DNA of 64,000 nucleotides from Vesta saturnalis (GCA_036346205.1 JARFJB010000002.1:3248001-3312000), one strand, 5' to 3'; shown: positions 35,322-47,823, counted from the first letter of the stretch. Notes: generated by a model from the sequence alone, not told the origin. Numbers and translations: made by a program.

Positions 35322-36455
35322 CGAGGGACAAGCCATTGTTACTGAGAATGAAGAAATTAGACAGGCCACGGAAAACAAAAAATGTAGCCTCAGTAAGAGC
35401 AACTCTTTACTAGCATTTGAAAAAGAAAGTTTTCAGTTTCGCAAGTGTAGTGAAAAAATGGAATTAACCCGAGAACATTTTCACATAATGATTTAATATG
35501 ACTTTAAGAAAGGTTTAAGTGCGTATGACGGCGAGGAAAGTTTGTAATCACCATTTGGCAATCAGGCCCCTTCCTTGGCAACGATTTACAGATGGTACAA
35601 GGAATTCGAACGTGGAAGAACTAAGTTGATTACCAGGCCTTCCGATTACCGCTGTGATATAGAAAAACTTGCTGCTGTAAAGAAGATTATGGAAGCATAT
35701 AACAGAACTAGTTACGCTGTCATAGAAGCTCAACTGGGGATTGGATCCTCATCTGTGAAAACAATAATACACGACCAACTTCATCTGAAAAAAGTCGTGT
35801 CGTTTTGTACCCATCATCTTACAGATTATCAAAAGCAGAACGAGTACGAATTTTCCACGAAACTAACATTGCTTAAGAATGGTGCACATCAAATTTTGTC
35901 GAAAATTGTAACTAGCGATGAAACTTACATATCATTTTTCGACATACCAACTCCACAAGAGACCCCAGTATGGATACATGAAGACAAGCCATACCAACAA
36001 TAATCAGAGAAGAGCAAGCAATGAAGAAAGTAATGCACGCTGTATTCTTTAGAAGTACCGGTCTAGTGAGCGCTGTTAAATTATTTGCCGGAAGTATTTA
36101 ATAAAGTGCGAAAGAAGGAAGTATATAAGGCTTCTTCCCATACTGCAGAGCTAAGTCGGCAGTATTTGGCTGCAAACCAAGATCAATGTAATCGAACACC
36201 CTCCCTATTCATCGGATCTGGAAATATGCGACTTTTGGACTAAAAATGAACTTACAAGGCCGAGGTCGATGCTCCTATTCCGTGTTATTTTAATAGTATT
36301 CCTAAAGCTGCATGGCTTGGGTCATTTAAGCAGTGGAAGGTAAGAACGGCTAAGTGCATTATAGCAGAAGGCAATTACTTTGAACATATCTAAAATAAAA
36401 TTTTGAAAAAGTTACACTGGTTCTTTTATTCTCAATAATAACGGCTTGTCCCTCG
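35322..36455 (+). mobile_element. Mariner element with identifiable TIRs
   Basis: Left end CGAGGGACAAGCC and right end GGCTTGTCCCTCG are inverted repeats of about 28 bp with mismatches, 1134 bp apart. TA precedes the left end (35320-35321); the right duplicate has decayed to TG. Slightly shorter than usual for mariner, due to deletions in the coding region. Confidence 0.88.
35458..36393 (+). pseudogene. Mariner transposase pseudogene
   Basis: ATG at 35458 (MELTREHF), TAA at 36391-36393 after FEHI. The longest open part (35575-36003) covers the HTH linker and catalytic start: ATIYRWYKEFERGRTKL, SSVKTIIHDQLHLKK, IVTSDETYISFFDIP (first Asp), VWIHEDKP. Two stops lie upstream (35494-96 region and 35549 region) and frameshifts follow. 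The second and third catalytic motifs are largely lost, leaving RLLDL-like remnants. Total length is about 100 bases short of a full mariner gene. Related to the mellifera/cecropia-type mariners by motif, not tested. Confidence 0.88.
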
Positions 36456-36559
36456 TGCTTTGTACTAACGATTGTTATGATTTTTAATTTTTTACTAATG
36501 TTTGGTTGGTGTATACCTGCTTTACACTCGGCTAAGGCGGTAATGTTAATCCCCCACGA

Positions 36560-38400
36560 TACACCGCAGTAATTCCTGTTTCTGTTGCTGCAGATGCAAA
36601 TTACTCAAGTAAAAATAGTGATATCGGATATAGTGCAATAACAACAAACAAAATCACAAAAACACATTATAAAAATACAAACATAAAAAAGCGACCAGTT
36701 ATTATAAATGGAACTATAATCCAATAGTGACAGTGATGGAAATTCGGTAATAATCATAACAGCAAAGGTATTAGTTTACATCTCCGATCATTAAAACGCA
36801 GAAAAACTGATATTTCTTGAACTGAATACCCCAGTGTCATTACATATGTCGTAATCGGAACAACGCTAATGAGGGATGTCTGTGCGGGAATACTGACATT
36901 AGCACACCATTTAGTCTACTATGACATAATGAATCTCATAGTTGACCAGACAAACTTCTATGCGACGAAAGTCCTTGAAGTAGTAAATGAAATACTCCCC
37001 AACTTACGTCTGCACGATTGGATCCCTTCAGATACAGCTGAAATAAAAACTATTGACTTATCTTGGATGAGTGGGACTCACGAACTATTGGTCAAAAAAA
37101 GTTTATTCGTGCAATGCTTCGCACTTGATTGAAGCTTCTGCTAAGATCTTGGCACTTTGTTCTATACTTGTATTATACGTAGATAACGTATATACAAGCC
37201 GACCGTTAGCTCATCACTTTATAGCAAATAAAACTCACCTTGTAGTACCATCGAATAGGAAATATATTCCTAAAGCAGTGAAAGATGTCAAACGCATTAA
37301 ATCAAAGATCACTAGAATCACTAGATGGGGCAATTGTTTTCTAAAATGGCATGTTAATGCTACCCGCATGCCATACCGGCAATGACACCTTAGTAGTGAA
37401 ACACAGAAGCCAACTAGAAAGCGTAAAACCAAATGCGTATTTAATATGATAGTGAGAAGCCTTCCGTAGATGTTAGTGATTAGAAAGTCTCATACAATAC
37501 TTCTCTACGGAGATGTATGAAGTGGTACAGAAAACTGGAAATAGAAATTATATGGGGTACAGCATTATTAAACGCACACTTCGTTTTGCCCAAATAGTGT
37601 GAATCAAAATAATACTACAGTCTCCCAATTTAGAGAAAAAGTAATAACAAGGTCTGTTAGAAACCACGCCACCAAAGGTAAAGAACTGTTACTGATTTCA
37701 CATGGTGAAAAGGAAACGCTCTACAACTTGCTACAAGAAATATGGCAAACATGACAAGATTGTCAATGGCATAAAGAAATTATCAGCCCAAGAGATTACA
37801 TTTTGGGTCACTTGTGAAGGAAATCCTCACTTCTATCGCAGTTATTTCAACGAAAATATTCATTTTTAACCTGCTTTCAGATTTTTTTCTAAAAAATATC
37901 TAAATTAAAACATTATTGAACTTGTCTAAGTTAATCTTTTGCGCGCGTTTAACTGTGTAATTGGATTTTTAAAAAGTTTTTATACCTGTGGCGATTTTTA
38001 AACCTTGTTCCATGTTAAACATTTTGTGTAAAAGCTCAGAATAAAAATTCTGATCTTTACGAGTACCAAACATATGACACTACAAATTTGTAAAGTGCAA
38101 CACTTTTAAAGGCTGAATAGTGTGAATCAAAATAATATTACAGTCTCCCAATTTAGAGAAAAAGTAATAACAAGGTCTGTTAGAAACCACGCCACCAAAG
38201 GTAAAGAACTGTTACTGATTTCACATGGTGAAAAGGAAACGCTCTACAACTTGCTACAAGAAATATGGCAAACATGACAAGATTGTCAATGGCATAAAGA
38301 AATTATCAGCCCAAGAGATTACATTTTGGGTCACTTGTGAAGGAAATCCTCACTTCTATCGCAGTTATTTCAACGAAAATATTCATTTTTAACCTGCTTT
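36560..38400 (+). pseudogene. PiggyBac transposase relic
   Basis: Main readable parts: 36869-37132 with VDQTNFYATKVLE and LRLHDWIPSDTAEIK, the piggyBac N-terminal region; 37100-37385 with LVLYVDNVYTSRPLAHHFIA (catalytic Asp in YVDN) and NRKYIPKAVKD, FLKWH. The C-terminal part (37590-37870) reads VSQFREKVITRSV and, in another frame, a Cys-poor remnant of the zinc-finger tail (YKKYGKHDKIVNGIKKLSAQ, CEGNPHFYRSYF). Frameshifts separate the parts. The tail is present twice because of the tandem duplication. TTAA ends were not located. Confidence 0.82.
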
Positions 38401-38640
38401 CAGATTTTTTTCTAAAAAATATCTAAATTAAAACATTATTGAACTTGTCTAAGTTAATCTTTTGCGCGCGTTTAACTGTGTAATTGGATTTTTAAAAAGT
38501 TTTTATGCCTGTGACCATTTTTAAACCTTGTTCCATGTTAAACATTTTGTGTAAAAGCTCAGAATAAAAATTCTGATCTTTACGAGTACCAAACATATGA
38601 CACTACAAATTTGTAAAGTGCAACACTTTTAAAGGCTGAA
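37594..38640 (+). repeat. Tandem duplication, 2 x 523 bp
   Basis: 37594-38116 and 38117-38640 are almost identical. The only differences I noticed are ATACTACAG/ATATTACAG and TACCTGTGGCGATT/TGCCTGTGACCATT. Both units start ATAGTGTGAATCAAAATAAT and end AAAGGCTGAA. The unit spans the piggyBac C-terminal coding remnant and what follows it. Near-identity implies a recent event. Confidence 0.97.
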
Positions 38641-39052
38641 TTAAATGTAAACAGTTAAAACAGAGTGTACAGTGATTTTCATTTAACACTGAACATACGA
38701 TTTACACTTGTGTATAAAACCCCGGATCAATTCACGAAACCCTAAATTTACACAACTAAACATGCTCATAATTTTAGTAGTGCCACAATAATTTTGTAAT
38801 TGCTAATAATTTCCGGTTTACGTATAATAAGTAGATTTCACCGAACTAATGTATTCCAAAGAACAAAGAATACAGATAGCGAGAGAACTGATCCCAAAAC
38901 AATAGCGTAAGATGCGTAAAGGATTTATTTGCTGAAAATTATCATAACTAGCAGATATCGTCTATTGGGACCATGTACAATATAATTAATAACATTTCCA
39001 CTGATGACGGTTAGATATTTAATTACAAAAAGAAAACAAATAGAGCATATAT
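38641..39052. other. No gene; possible HTH remnant
   Basis: At 38849-38990 MYSKEQRIQIARELIPKQ, then in another frame SVRCVKDLFAENYHN, vaguely resembles the N-terminal HTH of a mariner-like transposase. Too short to assign. Confidence 0.3.
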
Positions 39053-39145
39053 TCTTCTTCTTCTTCTCCAGGTGCTTATCCGTTTCCGATGTTCGCGATC
39101 AGCCCACCTATCCTCACTTTATTTACTGCAGTTCTGAATAGTTCC

Positions 39146-40527
39146 TTAGATGTTTTCCCATACCACGACCTTAGGTTCTCCGTCTGGCCCACGTTTGCCA
39201 TATATCTTGCCTTGCATAATTGCGTGTAGTAGGGCGTATCTATTTTCATTCCTCATTATATGCCCTAGATATTGGAGTTTGCGTATTTTGATTGTGTCCA
39301 TGATCTCTTTGTTTTTGTTCATTCTCTGGAGAACTTCAATGCCTGTTACTCGTTCCTTCCATGATATGCGCAATATTCTCCGATATAAGCACATTTCAAA
39401 GGCTTCAATTTTTCTAGTGCTTGTTACGTTTAGCGGCCAGGACTCTATTCCATAAAGCATAATGGGAAAAATGTAACATTTTATCATACGAATTTTGGTG
39501 TCTAAGCGTAGATCGTGACTTTTAAATATATTACTCATACTATTGAACGCTGCTCTTGCTTTACCGAGTCTACATTTGATTTCTTGCATATTATCCTATT
39601 CCTGATTTATAACGGTACCTAAGTATGTGGTATGTCTTACTCTTTCTATCTGCTGGTCGTGTTCATATAGATTAACGTTGGTAATATTGTGTTTGCTAAT
39701 GGCCATGAACTAAGTTTTGCTGCTATTTATTTTCAGCCCGTATTTTTCACTAGATGTTACAATTTTATTCATAAGTGTCTGGAGTCCTTCTAACGAATCG
39801 ACCATCGTACCATCGGCGTACCTTATATTACTTAATCTTGCCCAGTTTATCATGATACCCTCGTCTATTTCTTTTTAGGCTTCTCTGAAAATTTGTGCCG
39901 AGTATATATTGAACAATATTGGAGGGAGTACGCAGCCCTGCCTTAGTCTTCTCGTTATTTTTATCTCTTCTATTTGCTCCTGATCCATCCTGAGTGTTGC
40001 TACCTGGTTGCAGTATAAGTTGACGATGATCAGGCGCACATATACATCGCAGTTAACGTCCCTGCATCTTTGGAATAGCACTTTGACTGCGAATAGGGCT
40101 TCCCTGGTGCCCACTGCATTCACAAAGTTGATTTGCTGAGGTTTGTTCATCACAGAGTTTATAGATTCTTTTGTGAATTATTTTGAGGAATATTTTCAGT
40201 AGGTGACTCATAAGGCTAATGGTTCTATATTCCTCACATTTCTTCGATCCCACTTGTTTGGGTATTGCTATGAACTCTGATTTTCGCCATTCGCTCGGTA
40301 TCCTGCACGTAATGTATATCGTATTAGATATTTTGGTGAGCATTTTAATGCTGTTTCTATCAAGTAGCTTTATTAACTCAGCTTGTATGTCATCTGGGCC
40401 TACCGCCTTTCCTTCTTTCATCTGCTTCACTGCTGCTTCAACTTATTCTTCCAATATATGTGGCCCATTATCCCCCTGTATAGTTTGTGATTCGCTTCGA
40501 TCTTTGTCTTCAAACAATTTGTTTTAA
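39146..40527 (-). pseudogene. RTE reverse transcriptase and C-terminal domain
   Basis: From the right: MKQMKEGKAVGPDDIQAELI (fingers), WRKSEFIAIPKQVGSKKCEE and YRTISLMSHLLKIF (palm start), then after a frameshift QQINFVNAVGTREALFAVKV, TRRLRQGCVLPPILFNIYS (the R-QGCVLSPxLFNxYS motif) and RYADGTMVDSLEGLQTLMNK. The catalytic YADD is YADG (39809-39820). The last open block (39589-39146) reads CRLGKARAAFNSM, YGIESWPLN, RILRISWKERVT, LQYLGHIMRNE, the standard RTE C-terminus. Besides frameshifts there is a TAG after SSKT. Confidence 0.88.
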
Positions 40528-41016
40528 GTATTCCTTCCAGACTTTCTTCTTATCTTCTAGATGTATAATAATTTTCCTGTCTACCTACACTATATTTCCC
40601 TGTTTTTTCTTTCTTAGTTTTCCCGCCATTTCTTTGACCCTTCGATAAACGTTGAAATAGTCATGTCGCTTTTCCAGCTATTCGATCTCTTTGCACCCTT
40701 CTTCTCTTTCTGTTTCTTTAGCTTTACTATTTTTTCTTCTGATTAATCTGTTTATCCTTTTGTACTATTCTGAGTTATTCTTCTTTTGTCTTCTTCTTTT
40801 CCATTAATTCTACAATTTCTGTCGTCATCCACGATTTCTTTTTCTTGGGCTTCTCCTCTTTGAGATGTTCTCCTTTTATGTCTTGTACTACTGTTTATAG
40901 TGTCCAGTTGTTCGTCTATTGTTGCTCCCTCATCTATCATCTCTTGCATTTTATTATTAATTGATGTTTGTACTTTCTCTTTTATTTCTAGATTCTTGAG
41001 CTCTCTTAAGTTATAC

Positions 41017-41778
41017 TTACTGTGCCTCTTTTCTTTTTATGTTTTTCAATCTGACTTTGAATTCTCTGACTACTGGAGTATGATCAGAGTCTATATCAGC
41101 ACCCGGGAATGTCTTTACAGTGGTGCAGCTATTCCTGAATCTTTTATTAATCGTCATATAATATATCTGGTTTATCTGGTTTCTAATAATTCGATGCGGT
41201 TTACTAAGTGGTGATGCCCAGGTATATAGTCTTCTAGGTGGCATTTCGAATTGTGTATTGAGCACTACCAGTTCGTTTTCTTCGACAAATTCTTCCATCT
41301 CATCTCCTCTGGGATTCATTTTTCCTAGCCCATATGGGCCAATATATTTTGTTTTTATTCCTGCTCCAAGATTTGCATTGAAGCCTCCCATAGTTATTAT
41401 CACTTCTTGCTTTGGCAATTTTTTTATTATATCCGTGAGATTTTCATATACTTCTTGAACTTCTTCTTCTGCCTTATCTGCTGTTGGGACATGTATTTGG
41501 ATTATGTGGATGTTAACTGGTTTAGTTTCTATTTGTATTATCATAATTCTCTCCGAGACGGGTAAAAAGTGTATTACAATTTTTGCCACTTGTTTGCTCA
41601 CTGTGCCTCCTACTCCGTGTTCGTATTTATCATTTAACGTACCGGAATGGTACACTCTGTATCCATCAATTTCTGTTGGTCCTGATCCACGCCATCTCAT
41701 TTCGCTCACTCCTAAAATGCTAATAAGTAATAGTCTCATTTCCTTTATTGCATTATGAATTTTTCCTTGTTGTGCCAT
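41017..41778 (-). pseudogene. RTE AP-type endonuclease domain
   Basis: A 253-codon open frame. Motifs: ILGVSEMRWRGSGPTEIDGY (catalytic Glu in SEMRW), YHSGTLNDKYEHGVGG, IIQIHVPTADKAEEEVQEVY, MGGFNANLGAG, YTWASP and DIDSDHTPVV (the SDH catalytic pair). The normally invariant Asp of GDFNA is Gly here (about 41374-41391). The frame goes on upstream in a decayed form. The domain nicks target DNA for target-primed reverse transcription. Confidence 0.9.
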
Positions 41779-42260
41779 GGTTTTGACATTCGAAGTACCT
41801 ATTCTAGTCTTCTATCTTACATCCATTGATTTTATCTTTGGTTCACTCATCACTTCCTCCCCCGAAGATCCGCTTGGGAGGTTTTTACCTCCGGAATTAA
41901 TTTTCGTTCTGAGCATAGCCATTGCTTCATTTGTTAGGACTTATCCGAGTGCTTTATTGAGGTGCTTGTCCTATTTTTCTTCTCATCCTTATGCCCTTGA
42001 CCTTCACGGTTCTTCCGCCTTTGGAGTGAGTTTCCCAGCTCTACGACAAGATGGTGCCCTTCTATTGTTGGCTCCTCCACCCGAAGCTGTTAGTCACAAT
42101 AGTTGAATTGCTTATTCCGGCAAGTTCGGTCGTGCTGGTTTTGGTCCGCCCTGAGTATTTGATTTCCTCGGTGTCCACCATATCTGGTAGACATTCCCCT
42201 ATCCGCCACCTGGGGAGGTGCCCGATGAGGGACCAGCAACCCCACACGGGGTTGGTGGAA

Positions 42261-42975
42261 TATATTCTAGCTGAAGAAATTAATTTAAATGTCCTTTGTT
42301 ACGTTGACAAAAACCCGACCATGTCCTTAGTCGGCAATTTAACATTTTGAAGATATCTGCTTTTAGAGTACTAAAATAGTTTTCATACAAATCTTATAAA
42401 TTTTCTAGCCGCCAACTTTTTGAACGCATAAAATAAGTAAAGTAGGTAAATGTTTGTGAAACTATGTAACTTAATCAAAAGTATTAACAAATTGATCGGT
42501 CCATTTATCATCAGTAAAAATCTGAATTTTTTGACAATTTCCTCGCCAGAAAATTCGATATTTAGATACTGATAATATTTGGTATCAAATAGATGGCGTT
42601 CTGCTTCGTTGTACTAGACAGATTAAATGCAATATTTCCTGTTCGCTGCATAGAAAGATACAGCTTATTGTCGAGGTAACCCGAATGCCAGATCTGTCAC
42701 TAAATAACTATTTGATTTGCGTTTTCTCTAACCTAAAATTTTTAATATTGCAAAAAAGAGATGTAGAACAACTCGAAGATAGAACGTGCGTGATAGTACA
42801 TGATATGGTAATATAAATTCCAATTTTTCAAGAATTCACTTCAATTTTTATATAATAGTCTTACTTTATGTCTGTAATGTAAAAGGAATTACCTTGAACA
42901 TCGAATAAATTAATGTTTGTATTTGACTTCATACACCTTTGATAGATTATTGGCTTTCTGTTAGAATGAAAGGGA
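42261..42975. other. No gene seen
   Basis: Stop-rich AT sequence flanking the 5' end of the RTE element. Confidence 0.5.
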
Positions 42976-42984
42976 CCTGGACAT

Positions 42985-43325
42985 TGCGCCGACTTCCCAA
43001 AACGTCGACTATATTTTAAAAGTCCAAAGACTAAACTTACCCAAAACACTGACGATTATTTCGCCAACACCCATTCTGTCGAATGTTAGAGTGGGGCCAT
43101 TAAGCCGACAGAGAGCAAAACGCCTGAGGGACATTTCTCCGCGTACCCATAACGCGCAATACTATATTTTAAAAGTCCAAAATGCCGAACGACGACGGCC
43201 ATTTTACCGAATGCGCTTATATTGCTAAATTTCAATGTTGGACCGTTACGTCGACTGTTACCAAAGCGTCGAATGCCTAAAGCGCGGAATGCGTAAACCG
43301 CCGACACGATAATTTTATCGGCCTA
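42985..43325. repeat. CGAATG-motif array, left half
   Basis: GC-rich for this window. It repeats short phrases of the form CCAAA-NCG-NCGAATG: AAAACGTCGACT, CCAAAACACTGACGA, TCTGTCGAATG, AAAATGCCGAACGACG, TTACCGAATGCGC, CCAAAGCGTCGAATGCC and AAAGCGCGGAATGCG. Within it, TATATTTTAAAAGTCCAAA occurs twice. An inverted counterpart is at 43470-43680. Confidence 0.75.
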
Positions 43326-43469
43326 AAACGCTGATGTTTAATGCAGGGCATGACAATAGATTTATTTTTAACTCCTCGAATTTTATTTTACCTAATTGCA
43401 ATCTATACAAAACTGATGACTGCATCTAGTCCTGCGTTAAGTTGTAGCGTTTTGGACCTATATAAAATT

Positions 43470-43680
43470 ATCATGTGGACGTTTTGGGCATTCGGCGCTT
43501 TAGCCAAACGACGCTTTGGCCATTATTCACGTAATGGTTCAACGTTGAAGTTCGTCAGAATGGGTGTGCTCGGCGGAATGGTTTTGGGAGTTTTGGTCAC
43601 GTTCGGAGTAATGGTCCAATATTGAAATTCGGTGGACTGGATGTAGGTGGTTAAATAGTCGTCGGTGTTTTGGTACCGTT
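43470..43680. repeat. CGAATG-motif array, right half (inverted)
   Basis: Contains CGTTTTGGGCATTCGGCGCT, TAGCCAAACGACGCTTTGG, CATTATTCACGTAATGGTTC and GTCCAATATTGAAATTCGGT. Its reverse complement aligns with about 43200-43320 (AATTTCAATGTTGGACCGTT, CCAAAGCGTCGAATGCCTAA). Confidence 0.75.
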
Positions 43681-43690
43681 TGCCCCAATA

Positions 43691-44385
43691 AAATTAGGCT
43701 TAACCACAGCTCTTTGCTCTTAGCGAGATATATTGTAAAGTATTTTGTGCGGTAGCTCAAGTACTGCCAGAACACTCTGGAAAACCTGTCAAATATAAAA
43801 TACAAAATCACAGCTTATCTTCCAACTTAACTCCTATAAAAACATGTTAATGTTAACAGTTATAGTTTTTCCTGTATTAACACGTTCCTTTCAAACTGAA
43901 CATAGAGATCTTCTATACGTTTAGTGTTCACTGAAATTCACTGTTTATGTTTTATGCGTCTAAGCGTGTAGGTGTGTATGTATGTGTAATGTATCTGTAC
44001 ATGTGTAATAGTAGTACATTTGTGTTGATACGACGTATAAAAATATTTTTTACTCGACACAACGGTGCATAAAATTAAATTTTAGACTATATATATATAT
44101 ATTAAATGAAACATCAATTTTCGAAAAATTACTAAAATTACCCCATCATAACTAGGTACCACTTAAATCTCCCGAAATTGTTACAATACCTCAAGATCAA
44201 CACCAAAATTCCTATAATGAACCAACGACACACTTCCACACCCACACAATTAATATAAAATCCTTGAGTTTAAGTTTCACTTATCATTGTGATTCTTGAA
44301 AACGAAAACGAAGAGAAGTTTTCGCAACGTAGATTTGTAAATACAAAATATACACGAGTTTTTCCGAAAACGGGTGTTTTATTTA

Positions 44386-44390
<5 letters not shown>
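43691..44390. other. No gene seen
   Basis: Non-coding. The part at 44290-44380 (CGAAAACG, GTTTTCGCAACGTAGAT, then AAATACAAAATATACACGAG) loosely resembles 55125-55195 beside another (TA)n, a possible remnant of Penelope-type sequence. Confidence 0.4.

Positions 44391-44444
<54 letters not shown>
44391..44444. repeat. (TA)n microsatellite
   Basis: About 54 bp of TA. Confidence 0.97.
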
Positions 44445-44446
<2 letters not shown>

Positions 44447-44476
44447 ATCTGACAATGATATGAAGTTCAATACGCG

Positions 44477-44599
44477 ATTTTTACTTTCTTGCTAAACAAG
44501 AAAGTATTGCGGTCGCAAAAAAATCGGAAAAAAGCTATTTTGATGTTTTACGACTCCCTGAACCCGAAAAAAATAAATTTTAGAAAATTTTTCAAATGT

Positions 44600-44653
<54 letters not shown>

Positions 44654-45863
44654 CGCGCGCCAGCTGAAACTATACGGACGATTTTGATAAAATTTGGAAT
44701 GAAGGCCTACGAGACAATTATGATGACAAAACAAGCCTTTAAACGCAATAGGTATACAAGGGGGTAAAAATAAGGGTGTTATTTTCGGGGCAAATTTTCA
44801 AATTTTAACATAGAATATTGAAATCCAAGTCATCAATAACTCGCATGAAGTGCAATTTTTTGCAAGTTTTTAAAATTTTCAAAATTGAATATGGCTGCAG
44901 TTACAGTCACATACACGTTTTTTTTTTGTACAAATATATATTTCCGATACCGTTCAAGATATAAAATAATTGTAAACAGATTTTTTTGTTTTTTTTTATA
45001 TTTTCTAGGCAACCACCCACTCTTGCAAGTAAATGCAAGTAACCTGCTTCTTCTAAAGCTACTGGTATAGGAGATATGAATTTTCGAATATTTAATATTG
45101 ATATTCTAATAACTTTCTAACTATTATGCTTACAAACTTGGGATTTTGGAAATTAACTTTGTTCATTTGCGCTAATGAAATGATATTATCTTGATGAAAA
45201 CACTACTTCCGGTTTTTCCAGAAATTGAAAACATTCCTCGTATTGCTGGTATAACATACACATGTTCTTGCTTTATTTGAAAGGGAGCGAATTTGCTTTA
45301 AAATGATATAAAACAGTCCATAGTTATCTTGAAAGATTAGCGAGATATATATTTTTAACATTCAACCTACATACAGTGCGACCAGGAAGTGGATAAATTC
45401 ATTATATTCGAAATCATTAATTTGTGGTCAAAATCCTGCGACACGTCGATTTTTTATTTTGATTCCGGACTTTATGCTGTGTCGCACATGTAGATGGCAC
45501 TGCGCACTTTCCGGATATGACGTCAAAGTTCATATTTTTAAATGGCAACCTTGTATGTTCTTCGTTGAAATCGATGCAACTCTTGCTCCTGAGTTCAAAA
45601 ATGCCCTATTTATTGGGATTATGTGAAACAGTATGCGCGATATTAATTATTAAATGTGGCATAAATCGAAAAGTTTCGTCAAGATCGGCCATGATGTCTG
45701 GATGTCCCGGAGAAGCGGATTTATTAGAGTCAGTTTTTGGTTTTTATTAAATTTTTTTTTTAAATATTTCAGCTGAATATTTAAAGATGTAAAAATACCC
45801 CATATATTTTTCAGTATTTTGCAAGAAAGTCCTGTAATGCACCAGCATTCACCTAGTTTAATT
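44477..45863 (+). repeat. Dispersed 1-kb repeat, copy B
   Basis: Second copy of the family at 27449-28516, with the same hairpin end, (TG)n at 44602-44651 and the same block order to GCATTCACCTAGTTTAATT. About 300 bp longer in the middle (roughly 45200-45660), by insertion here or deletion in copy A. Confidence 0.85.
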
Positions 45864-47039
45864 CTATGGCAAGACAATTGGTGTAGTTTTATATCTAATA
45901 AGCAGCTAAATACTCAGTATGATTTTTTGTCTTAAAAGAAATATTCAGTCTAAATTCATGTAAAAGATTGTGAAAGCTTGTTCAAACACTTCTTGCGCCC
46001 ACATAACAGTTTCCCTAATTTCTTGATCGACTGTACTATTAATTTTATCGTTAAGAGTACTGTCAACAGATTAGGGTTCATTTTTGTCTGTACCTGACCA
46101 TCACATTAGTCTATTTAAGACCAACATCTGCATTTCTCGTTGTTCCTCATCGTATCGTGATCAATTTATATTTCTATCTATGGCGTCTACATTCATTAAG
46201 ATCACGATCAATGCTTGTGTTTCTGATTTAGAATCACTCTACACGGATTAAAAAGCTATTCTACCATTTCTGCCATTAATTCTCCTAAATACTTGCCCAT
46301 GTAGAATGTCTACCCGTTATATGAGCTTTTAAAACAACGGAAAACAAAACAGGCTGCAGGGAATAAGTGTTTAGTGTCCAGGTGGTTTCATGATAAAAAT
46401 AGATATATTTTTCCATGAATTCTACTCTGAAATTACTTCATAATTCCAGAAAATGTTATTTAAATAATATTTCCAAATATTAAAATACCAGGTTTTTTTC
46501 AAATAATAAAAACGGTGAACCGAAAACTACCCTTCTTACTGTCACCGAATTTAATGTATAAGTGAAAATGGCATTCCATTCCAACTAATACTTACTTTTG
46601 ACGATAAAAGACTCTACAAACCAATTCGCAGTGCTGATTTCAACTGAAGACCAGTGCCGAAATTTAGCGCGAAAACCACTATTAGGTAAAATTTATAATA
46701 AAACAAAGAAAAGTTTTTGAAGAAGTAACTGTTCTAATGTCTTTAAAATTTAAAACATGTCTCATAAAAATATCTGATGTGGAAAAACATACGACTTTAT
46801 GCAACCCCTTGTAATACGTTCATAGCCAAAAGAGACAATAATGTAAAAACAACAACAATCTTTCTAGACGTTAACTTAAAAACAAAATAAAAGGTAGTTA
46901 CCAGGACGAACTTGGCAATTGGGGCTATATCTACGAGCTAAAATAATAGCAGTTTGTAAGGAAATTTTTATATCGCGTATTAGTATGCGAGCAAATTCGC
47001 GTGCGTAAGTTTACTCCGAACGACCAATATCTTGTAAGT

Positions 47040-47040
<1 letters not shown>
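45864..47040. other. No gene; contains a degenerate repeat at 46765-46895
   Basis: No coding signal. 46765-46895 is copy 2 of the old repeat at 17885-18100. At 46945-46985, CTACGAGCTAAAATAATAGC and AGTTTGTAAGGAAATTTT match the arms of the inverted-repeat element at 47110. Confidence 0.5.

Positions 47041-47109
<69 letters not shown>
47041..47109. repeat. (TA)n microsatellite
   Basis: About 68 bp of TA immediately left of the terminal CACAGGGTGTT of the next element. Confidence 0.97.
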
Positions 47110-47113
<4 letters not shown>

Positions 47114-47823
47114 GGTGTTCTAAAAGTCCACCAGGAAACTCCGGGAGGAGATTCTACGAGCTAAGTTTGTAAGGAAATTTTTTTTAGGATTGTCATGTGT
47201 TTGCAAGTTACGGCTTGTCAAAGACCAATTTTTTTATTTTATTTGTTAACGATTCTGGTTTTACAAAGAGATAGCGTTAGATAGTGGAATTACACGAACA
47301 AAGTATGACAGATTCTCCTATTTTATAATATTAATAATACATTTTATTTGCCCAACAGAGACAAGTACCAATTACAGGACAAATTGAAAAAAAAACTAAA
47401 TACAAATACACAAACTCCAATATAAGAGAAAATATTACACACATAAGGACTATAAGTTACTTTACTGACTAAACGGTTGCATTTATCGGCTTGAATAAAG
47501 AGCACATAATTTTTTCTAATATTGTTTCTCTTTATAATAATGTTCCTATTTTTGCGATGTTTGGCAAGAGAAAAAAGTTATCAACAAAACAAATTTTGAG
47601 TTTTAGGTAAAGTGCCCTGTAACGGCGCATAATGGAACTTTTTTATTACTGTTCCAATAGAACATGATCTATGTAGTAAGTATGTCAAACGAGAGACTAA
47701 TCGACCTTGAACTGCAGAAGTTATTTAAAAAGAAAATTTAAAAAAATCGGTCTTTTACAAGCCGTAACTTGCAAACAAATGACAATCCGAAAAAAAATGT
47801 CCTTACAAACTGCTATTATTTTA

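Larger units (their letters stand above)
39053..42260 (-). mobile_element. RTE-clade LINE, nearly full length
   Basis: A 3.2-kb minus-strand element with AP endonuclease (41778-41017), linker, reverse transcriptase (about 40450-39750) and C-terminal domain (39589-39146). The 5' end (about 42260) starts CCAACCCCGTGTGGGGTTGC and continues TCATCGGGCACCTCCCCAGG; the 3' end is a short GAA repeat (the (TTC)n at 39053-39068). One ORF2-like coding region, no poly-A tail and a simple repeat end are RTE features. Target duplications were not resolved. Stops, frameshifts and catalytic changes make it non-autonomous. Confidence 0.9.

Noticed and set aside
38849..39015. Separate mariner-like transposase gene
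   Set aside because: Only a short HTH-like phrase in two frames; no catalytic motif follows before the RTE insertion.
39150..39455. Plus-strand open frames opposite the RTE element (also 40219-40527, 40900-41214, 41258-41758)
   Set aside because: Shadows of the minus-strand LINE coding sequence.
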